This document shows positions 60,901 to 64,000 of a DNA stretch of 64,000 nt, one piece after another. The notes below the pieces were generated by a model. It did not search any database. It saw only the letters and a program-made list of their open reading frames with translations, and had not been told where the DNA came from. The stretch's first letter is position 1; each line of letters opens with the position of its first letter. The DNA comes from Antedon bifida (lineage: Eukaryota; Echinodermata; Crinoidea; Comatulida; Antedonidae), in assembly GCA_963402885.1 (NCBI GenBank), contig OY727102.1, positions 1,736,001 to 1,800,000 on the forward strand, written 5' to 3'. The position numbers and the translations under genes were made by a program.

Positions 60901-62646
60901 AAAATTCATTTTGAAGAGATTGGTCAGAACATTATTGCAGGCCTGTAATATTCATTTTGAGGCAATAAACTATCTGATTTGATCTGCTTCTTTACGTTGG
61001 CAATATAACATTTTGATTTTTATTTGTCTAGGTACTCAGATAACTGAGAATACTTAGTTATGTACTAGCCAGTCTATGCACCTTAACTGGTAAACAAAAT
61101 ACAATTATGTGGTTTTTGTCTAGATTTGGTAGCTTTGTAAAGTTTACGGATTAGTTTCCATTGGTTTTTGCACAGAGGCCTTTGGTGGATAAACGTCTAA
61201 CAAATATTACTATATTATTATATTTTATATTTTTTTATCCCCATTGCTATCAGAACATAGTTCATAGTTCAACTAGTACGTCCAGAATATGTAAATACAG
61301 TACCAACCTCAGTGAATAAATAAATCTTGAACCCATGTACAGTACATGTAATGATTTTACATTTTGACTATCCAAATACTAGCCGGTGCACCAGAAGGGC
61401 ATATTCTTGCATTGCTATAATTAAAATGATTCTAAAAGAGATGATTAACTCTTTGTTGTACTGTAGAGCGCACATGTTTCACAACTTCAGACACTATTCT
61501 GTGAAGATTTTGGTTATTTGGTCTAGTTCTGCAAAAACGTTTTGATTATCTCTATACGAGGATTTGACCACCTGGATTGATTTCCGATTTCTCTTTCGAA
61601 AAAAGGAAGAGACATAATCATTTAATACAGTGAACACAATCATTCCAAGCATTGCTTTTTTTATATTACGGTAGTTGACATTGACAGTTTTCAGCCATTA
61701 GCAACAATTATCGTAGGAGGAGATAGGAAAATGCGAAGCATCCTTGTATTATTGTGAGCGGGTATTTTTCAAGATAAATATCCATTAGACAGTGTATACC
61801 ACGATCGGAAAACACCCCTATTTGGGGCAAATCGTTGAACCTAAATTCGTTTTAATTGTCAATAACTAATTATCTAACTCAATTTAATTAGTAAACAGGG
61901 TTACATCAGATGGTTAAAATCAGTACCAAAAGTACGAACCAACTTTACATACCATCGAGTAAACATTCAAGAAGTAACGCGCGATTTACTGAATTTTGCC
62001 CTTACGTAAATTTATATATAGATGCGCACTAGAAAAGATATCAAAATACCATAACTTCACAAACAACGTGATTACATTTATAACTATCGATCTCGTAGTT
62101 TGAATATCTTTATGCATTATTTAGTATATCACTTGTAAAACAAGCAAATACAAATAGGTACTTGTATCTCGGCAACCACTGGGCTCAAAGTGTTCAGAAG
62201 GTATACATTCATATTCAGTTTAATGGAAACGGAAATGCCATTTCTGACCTTTGACCCATAACCCAAACTAAAATGCCATTTTGAGACCAAACTATTGTCG
62301 AGATTTAAGGAAAGACCTATTGGTGTATGGTTTTATAAATTTTCACCCTGACCTTTTGTCACATTTTCAAAATGTGTAACAAGCCAAAAATGATTGTTTG
62401 ACCACCCTAAACCAATTTCTGAAGTTAAATTCTCTGGACCTCAAATTGCATACGAAAGTTGATCTAGCTACTAGAGTAATTTACAAACATTCATGCCAAT
62501 TAGTGTATAAGAAATTTAATTTTAATATGTTTTATAATATATTCCTATATATTTGTTAATGTTAGTATATAAATGGAGCCTAGTCTTTCTTTGATTTGAA
62601 TTTTTTAAAATAAAATTTTAAAAACATACCTCTCAGCTGAAAACAT
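15160..62646 (-). CDS. Giant ankyrin-Roc-COR protein with death-fold (DED-like) C-terminal half
   Basis: I joined 37 exons: 62646-62630, 58217-58112, sixteen ankyrin exons, 24954-24870, 24368-24203, 23794-23694, 23559-23503, 23393-23257, 22879-22790, 22673-22482, 22327-22085, 21814-21620, 21451-21281, 21181-20879, 20375-20271, 20067-19863, 19335-18781, 18207-18034, 17927-17616, 17299-16706, 16599-16294 and 15977-15160. All junctions are GT-AG and in phase; the total is 6669 nt (2223 codons), interrupted only by one TAG at 15588-15586. Domain order: leader (41 aa), 16 ankyrin repeats (579 aa), Roc GTPase, COR, DED-like region, Pro/Glu/Lys and Gln/Cys repeats, C-terminal helical region. Ankyrin-Roc-COR-death-fold order resembles DAPK1 without its kinase. 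A cytoplasmic GTP-regulated scaffold in apoptosis or immunity is inferred. Uncertain points are the weak GTCATT donors in the repeat exons and which ankyrin exons are used. Confidence 0.8.
15586..17940. repeat. Tandem duplication of about 1.33 kb inside the ROCO gene
   Basis: The block with exons 17927-17616 and 17299-16706 and their introns is repeated as 16599-16294 and the start of the terminal exon. Equivalent exon starts are 1328 and 1322 bases apart. The intron with ACTAGCATTAGTTTTTATTT is nearly identical at about 16000 and 17320. Confidence 0.8.
16294..18207 (-). CDS. ROCO repeat exons: Pro/Glu/Lys and Gln/Cys low-complexity region
   Basis: Four phase 1-1 exons: 18207-18034 (58 codons), 17927-17616 (104), 17299-16706 (198) and 16599-16294 (102). 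The first halves read repeats such as [12 protein letters not shown] or [16 protein letters not shown]; three (and the end of 17299-16706) finish in [10 protein letters not shown] followed by [10 protein letters not shown]. Each length is a multiple of three and joins without a stop. The first uses donor GTAATT, the others the weaker GTCATT, so splicing here needs RNA support. The region is probably disordered. Confidence 0.6.
18208..19862. other. ROCO introns around the DED-like exon
   Basis: Introns 18208-18780 and 19336-19862. AT-rich, with no additional exon or repeat recognised. Confidence 0.5.
18781..19335 (-). CDS. ROCO exon: DED-like death-fold region
   Basis: 185 codons from phase 1 to phase 1, donor GTAAGT. 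Residues from about [20 protein letters not shown] to LVKQYM have the helix pattern of a death effector domain, including an [15 protein letters not shown] segment like the DED motif 'ALxxxGxLxxxN'. A second helical block follows, from [20 protein letters not shown] to WDVVFYLES. Tandem DEDs are my reading; a death domain or a novel helical bundle is possible. Confidence 0.65.
19863..22327 (-). CDS. COR domain exons
   Basis: Six exons: 22327-22085, 21814-21620, 21451-21281, 21181-20879, 20375-20271 and 20067-19863. The first ends the Roc fold and starts COR ([13 protein letters not shown]). The second has [10 protein letters not shown] and [15 protein letters not shown], the third [13 protein letters not shown], the fourth VFLVPCRM and [13 protein letters not shown]; these match the usual COR order. 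The last exon is Cys-rich ([13 protein letters not shown]) and ends in phase 1. COR normally mediates dimerisation and relays the Roc nucleotide state. Confidence 0.8.
20376..20878. other. ROCO intron within the COR region
   Basis: Strongly AT-rich intron of 503 bases, with nothing recognisable. Confidence 0.5.
22482..24368 (-). CDS. Roc GTPase domain exons
   Basis: Six exons: 24368-24203, 23794-23694, 23559-23503, 23393-23257, 22879-22790 and 22673-22482. G1 (P-loop) is GKEGAGKTS, encoded near 24240. A Thr-rich switch I follows ([11 protein letters not shown]). G3 is [13 protein letters not shown], with the DxxGQ form typical of Roc rather than Ras domains. G4 is THMDK. All key nucleotide-binding motifs are intact, so GTP binding is expected; this is inferred. 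Phases agree throughout (1, 2, 1, 1, 0, 0, 0). Confidence 0.85.
24369..24869. other. ROCO intron before the Roc domain
   Basis: 501-base AT-rich intron. A TAATATTTCTAATATAAAAA-like segment near 24361 recurs weakly near 24749, suggesting a local duplication. No coding content. Confidence 0.45.
24870..24954 (-). CDS. ROCO exon: ankyrin-Roc linker
   Basis: Acceptor TTTATAG, donor GTAAGT. It reads [20 protein letters not shown] and ends in phase 1. The EGNTPM start is a degenerate ankyrin signature, so this is probably the C-terminal cap. Confidence 0.75.
25285..25590 (-). pseudogene. Decayed LINE reverse-transcriptase fragment
   Basis: The translation includes [17 protein letters not shown], like the thumb-adjacent 'WxxxFLSNRKQ' of Jockey/CR1-type reverse transcriptases, and then a degraded stretch in the place of GVPQGSVLGPLLF and YADD. 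The catalytic motif is lost. It lies in the intron between the last ankyrin exon and the linker exon. Confidence 0.5.
25931..28634 (-). CDS. Ankyrin repeat exons 11-16
   Basis: Six phase 0-0 exons: 28634-28524 (37 aa, [20 protein letters not shown]), 27938-27831 (36 aa), 27432-27325 (36 aa, includes [11 protein letters not shown]), 26923-26819 (35 aa, [20 protein letters not shown]), 26542-26432 (37 aa, [20 protein letters not shown]) and 26035-25931 (35 aa, [20 protein letters not shown]). They lie between broken copies and the Roc exons. Confidence 0.8.
28330..28384 (-). pseudogene. 3'-truncated ankyrin exon, copy 2
   Basis: The same deletion as at 28995-29049, so the damage came before the duplication. 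It reads [19 protein letters not shown] and then enters intron sequence. Confidence 0.75.
28995..29049 (-). pseudogene. 3'-truncated ankyrin exon, copy 1
   Basis: [19 protein letters not shown] is present, then the sequence jumps to intron, so the second half of the repeat and the donor are gone. It is part of a 665-bp tandem duplication with 28330-28384. Confidence 0.75.
29102..31943 (-). mobile_element. Family A element (A1) with a B element inside
   Basis: On the minus strand it starts TAGTTATCCGCTTGGTAG (31943) and ends with hairpin ACTCGTCAAAGTGACGAGT, then TTCATGTCTAG (29102). Element B1 interrupts it at 30297-31885. A1 also has an internal deletion near 29790 compared with other A copies. 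Host intron sequence on both sides joins to the uninterrupted sister sequence (AATATTGATAACAGC) without a duplication. Confidence 0.7.
30297..31885 (-). mobile_element. Family B element (B1), nested in A1
   Basis: It starts GGTTATCC in a shortened 5' hairpin and ends with GCGGATAACCCGAACTCGTC, the 3' hairpin and CAAATCTAG. It sits in the poly(T) tract of the A 5' region, the same site used by B4 in A3. Confidence 0.7.
32028..33535 (-). mobile_element. Family A element (A2), 3' part
   Basis: The 3' end CTAG lies at 32031-32028 on the minus strand. The host A-tract on its left (GTGAAAAAAAAA) continues after the block at 37247 (ATTACC), so 32028-37246 is one compound insertion. The A2 body is broken near 33535. 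Confidence 0.65.
33549..34049. mobile_element. Rearranged A-element pieces in opposite orientations
   Basis: 33549-33648 is an A-type 5' end in + orientation (hairpin CCGCTTGGTATACCAAGCGG, TCCTTGTTATTGTATGAGAT). From 33651 to 34049 an A body fragment runs on the minus strand. The junction forms a local inverted structure. Confidence 0.55.
34050..35629 (-). mobile_element. Family B element (B2)
   Basis: A complete B copy, with CTAG at the left edge and the 5' hairpin GGTTATCCGCAACTTAGTTG at the right. It abuts B3 head to tail with two bases between. Confidence 0.7.
35632..37185 (-). mobile_element. Family B element (B3)
   Basis: A nearly complete B copy in tandem with B2. It lacks about 38 bases near 36850 that are present in B4. 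To its right is an A-type 5' end (37186-37246, AAGGAGTTATCCGCTTGG). Confidence 0.7.
37247..37353 (-). pseudogene. Broken ankyrin exon with premature TAA
   Basis: It starts normally ([20 protein letters not shown]) but has lost eight bases (TTTGCAAT on the + strand) just before its donor. ESLT is now followed by TAA instead of LQNK. It lies in the only host sequence between two blocks of A/B elements. As a phase 0-0 exon it could be skipped without shifting the frame. Confidence 0.75.
37540..40726 (+). mobile_element. Family A element (A3) with B4 inside
   Basis: It starts GTTATCCGCTTGGTAGAGCC and ends ACGAGTTTCATGTCTAG. Removing B4 leaves an A element of about 1.6 kb, nearly identical to A4 at 42351-43936. 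Confidence 0.7.
37602..39191 (+). mobile_element. Family B element (B4), nested in A3
   Basis: A complete B copy of 1590 bases: 5' hairpin GGTTATCCGCAACTTAGTTG, 3' GCGGATAACCCGAACTCGTC, hairpin, CAAATCTAG. It is the inverted near-copy of B3. Confidence 0.75.
40727..42256 (+). mobile_element. Family A-related element, 5'-truncated, in tandem with A3
   Basis: It begins directly after the CTAG of A3 with TATTATTCTTCTG, lacking about 65 bases of the 5' end and its hairpin. It ends in the same 3' hairpin and CTAG. Internally it mixes A-like and B-like blocks. Confidence 0.65.
42351..43936 (+). mobile_element. Family A element (A4), complete and uninterrupted
   Basis: The 1586-base reference copy. 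5' TAGTTATCCGCTTGGTAG in a hairpin, 3' GCGGATAAC, then hairpin ACTCGTCAAAGTGACGAGT and TTTCATGTCTAG. Four TGACGTCA octamers lie inside. There is no long reading frame, so it is non-autonomous. Confidence 0.75.
44060..46935 (-). CDS. Ankyrin repeat exons 4-10
   Basis: Seven phase 0-0 exons: 46935-46831 (35 aa), 46456-46352 (35 aa, starting [10 protein letters not shown]), 46158-46051 (36 aa, [20 protein letters not shown]), 45692-45588 (35 aa, starting [10 protein letters not shown] after a small change at its acceptor), 45183-45076 (36 aa), 44678-44568 (37 aa) and 44167-44060 (36 aa). The four exons from 45692 to 44060 recur every 508-514 bp with nearly identical introns. Donors are GTAATT or GTATTT. 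Confidence 0.8.
47866..47907. repeat. Terminal hairpin of a second repeat family (C)
   Basis: CTAGAGGGTGAGCTCGCT is followed by its near complement AGCGA...CCCCTCTAG. Related hairpins lie at about 54640-54672 and 60420-60447. Confidence 0.45.
48480..48720 (+). pseudogene. LINE 3'-region remnant
   Basis: The translation [20 protein letters not shown] and [11 protein letters not shown] also appears, with small changes, at 55250-55390, where it continues into LINE-like coding sequence. Short and decayed. Confidence 0.4.
49340..50200 (+). pseudogene. Decayed repeat-associated protein fragment
   Basis: Several frames carry pieces such as [18 protein letters not shown] and [18 protein letters not shown] that recall a recurrent repeat-derived protein of marine invertebrates (from memory, no name given). 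Frameshifts and stops throughout. Not a functional gene. Confidence 0.35.
50974..52091. mobile_element. 1.1-kb foldback (palindromic) element
   Basis: The ends AGCCTGGGTGCAG and CTGCACCCAGGCT are exact complements. The arms (about 550 bases each) match inward through ATCCCCATCCCAGGGTCTTG and GCGGGGAAAACAGGGTATTG to a centre near 51528. There is no coding potential; ORFs on either arm are mirror images. Confidence 0.8.
52540..54640 (+). pseudogene. Decayed non-LTR retrotransposon (Jockey/CR1-type) endonuclease and reverse transcriptase
   Basis: The endonuclease part shows ILAETWLND (about 52590) and [10 protein letters not shown] (about 53010). The reverse-transcriptase part shows [20 protein letters not shown] (about 53590), [13 protein letters not shown] (about 53780), then [15 protein letters not shown] (about 54420) and a degenerate YVDA in place of YVDD. 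Stops and frameshifts are frequent. About 300 bases (54100-54390) of another retroelement lie inside on the minus strand ([20 protein letters not shown]). Confidence 0.7.
55230..55645 (+). pseudogene. LINE 3' coding remnant
   Basis: [20 protein letters not shown] and, in another frame, [20 protein letters not shown] fit the C-terminal tail typical of CR1/Jockey-like proteins. Possibly the end of the element at 52540-54640. Confidence 0.55.
57032..57969 (-). CDS. Ankyrin repeat exons 1-3
   Basis: Three phase 0-0 exons: 57969-57865 (35 aa, [20 protein letters not shown]), 57623-57507 (39 aa, [20 protein letters not shown]) and 57148-57032 (39 aa, [20 protein letters not shown]). Each begins with the ankyrin signature DGNTPLH, ends LLQNK or LQNK, and is followed by donor GTAATT. 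The variable part lies between HLY and the LEIV helix. Confidence 0.8.
58112..58217 (-). CDS. ROCO exon 2: capping helix before the ankyrin repeats
   Basis: It continues from phase 2 and ends in phase 0 at donor GTATAT. It reads [20 protein letters not shown] and [11 protein letters not shown], which has the shape of an N-terminal ankyrin capping repeat. Confidence 0.75.
58735..62540. mobile_element. Inverted-arm repeat in ROCO intron 1
   Basis: Left arm 58740-59310 and right arm 61690-62400 are inverted: TTTGCCCTTACGTAAATTTA at about 61995 matches TAAATTTACGTAAGGGCAAA at about 59000, and ATCGTAGGAGGAGATAGGAA (61710) matches TTCCTATCTCCTCCTACGAT (59281). Nearby direct copies of TTTAATTTTAATATGTTTTA lie at about 58690 and 62515. 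No coding region is seen inside. Confidence 0.6.
60420..60447. repeat. Terminal hairpin of repeat family C
   Basis: AGATGGTACGCGAGCGAACC ends in ATCTAG followed by T, a 6- to 7-bp stem. The inverse type TAACTAGATGGTGAGCTCGC is at 54649. Confidence 0.4.
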
Positions 62647-62680
62647 ATTGGGTCTTCACCACCAATATTTGCGTCAATTG
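62630..62680 (-). CDS. ROCO exon with start codon
   Basis: The exon runs between acceptor TTTTACAG (just above 62680) and donor GTATGT. Stops in the same frame precede ATG at 62646-62644, which supports this start. It codes for MFSAE and two bases of the next codon; bases 62647-62680 are 5' UTR, so an upstream non-coding exon must exist. Confidence 0.7.
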
Positions 62681-62944
62681 CTGTAAAAGAAAATATGAAA
62701 GGCAAAATGATAAAATGATAAACTATTTTTCTTCTCTAAGCTATTTTTTAAGGCTTCAAATAGTTTTTACTTTATAATAAATGAATATTATTTTGTCTTT
62801 AATTTTAAACTTTCATATCAATAACGCTAATTTTTTTTTGGGTTACTGATTATCAGTTTTTGCTAGATTGACCACATAAAAAATATTGTTAACAATATTT
62901 GTCATATGGTACAACGAGATACTAAATATTCTTTCGCCTAAAAG

Positions 62945-63212
62945 TACTAGACATTCAAATTTGTATGGACTCTTGTTAATACTAGACGTTAAAAATAAAC
63001 AATAGGCTTGTATTAACACCCAGCCTATGGACTCTTGTTAATACTAGACATTCAAAATAAACAATAGGCTTGTATTAACATCCAGCCTATGGACTCTTGT
63101 TAATACTAGACATTCAAAATAAACAATAGGCTTGTATTAACATCCAGCCTATGGACTCTTGTTAATACTAGACATTGAAAATAAACAATAGGCTTGTATT
63201 AACACCCAGCGT
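62945..63212. repeat. 62-bp tandem repeat, about four units, upstream of the ROCO gene
   Basis: GGACTCTTGTTAATACTAGA recurs every 62 bases (62967, 63029, 63091, 63153). Each unit contains TGTTAATAC and its exact complement GTATTAACA, so each can form a hairpin. Confidence 0.85.
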
Positions 63213-64000
63213 TGAAGTAAAAAATGTACTGACATTTTGAAGAATGTACACTTTAGTATTTACCAACTATTCTACAACACTGTGTTTGTGGGTTTTATAC
63301 TCACAAACCTGTTCAGAATCACTAGTCGGGTAAAAATATGAAAATATAGGACCTTAGTACCCAAAAAAATTTATAAAATAAATTACTAAAAAACGTAATT
63401 ATATGTAATTATTTTAATCAAAAATGGCGTAGTTAATAGAATTTTCGACTGAGGCCGCAAATTGTTTTACTTCTTTCGTGGCTAAAAATGATCATTTCGG
63501 CGATGTTTTAGACCCTTTATTTCGAAAACTACAAGTCAGATTTTCGTAATTCTTTCTTTATTGTAATATTAATACAACATACTAACAGATAATGTTTTTA
63601 ATTTTGCATCGTTATCCCTATAAGACAACATGACTATGCAATCCTAGAACATATATTGAGTCAGGTTTATGTACAGGTAATGACACTAATTTTGTCGGCA
63701 AATTGGCAATCCCCCATTCCCCACCCCGACTTCAAAATCCTGGATACGCCCGGAAAATTACTGACAACGCACCACGTTTACGTATTCATGTGCAATTTTT
63801 ATAAAAATAAGGAATAATTAACTTAAAACTATAGTTTTTATAGTTCCATCGGATCAATTTCTTTTAATTTCCATTAAAATCTACATCCAACCAATCATAA
63901 TCATCTAGGATGGCGCTACGCATAACACTGTTATTTGTGGGTAAATGTGAATGACGTAGTACATACACGAGCCTACTGTAGATAGGAAGATCTACTGTTG
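63213..64000. other. Sequence upstream of the tandem repeat
   Basis: The ROCO 5' leader exon and promoter should lie here or beyond. I see neither a convincing exon nor a promoter element. Confidence 0.35.

Overview
This is an AT-rich metazoan nuclear window with spliced genes, GT-AG introns and many repeats. The gene content (a laminin alpha chain, a serotonin-type receptor, and an ankyrin-Roc-COR protein with death-fold modules) suggests an invertebrate deuterostome, possibly an echinoderm; that placement is inference. No tRNA, rRNA or CRISPR array was seen.

Region 1 (about 1-12.6 kb, + strand): the last seven visible exons of a laminin alpha chain, encoding the end of the linker and the LG4-LG5 globules, with stop codon and poly(A) signal. 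Its 6.9-kb intron holds an intronless serotonin-receptor-like GPCR on the opposite strand (4451-5485), a decayed fragment copied from that receptor, palindromic MITEs and an old member of the repeat family that dominates 29-44 kb. The last laminin intron carries a 34-bp minisatellite of about 44 units.

Region 2 (12.4-15.2 kb): intergenic DNA between two convergent genes.

Region 3 (15.2-62.7 kb, - strand): one very large gene. I could join 37 exons with consistent phases into a 6669-nt reading frame. Order from the N terminus: short leader, sixteen ankyrin repeats each on its own phase-0 exon, Roc GTPase, COR domain, DED-like death-fold exon, expanded Pro/Glu/Lys and Gln/Cys repeat exons, and a C-terminal helical region. 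Ankyrin exons and their introns form a tandem array of roughly 0.5-kb units, some nearly identical, some broken. The final exon has one in-frame TAG that would remove the last 142 residues. A plausible role is a death-fold signalling scaffold, by analogy with DAPK1/ROCO proteins; this is inferred.

Region 4 (inside region 3): the ankyrin introns are filled by two recent non-autonomous repeat families, called A and B here (29.1-43.9 kb). They have a 5' hairpin, a 3' hairpin followed by CTAG, asymmetric inverted repeats and no target-site duplication when compared with empty sites in sister introns. That points to Helentron-like rolling-circle elements. A second repeat cluster at 47-56.9 kb holds decayed LINE sequence and a 1.1-kb foldback; a third lies at 58.7-62.5 kb. 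Upstream of the large gene is a 62-bp tandem repeat.
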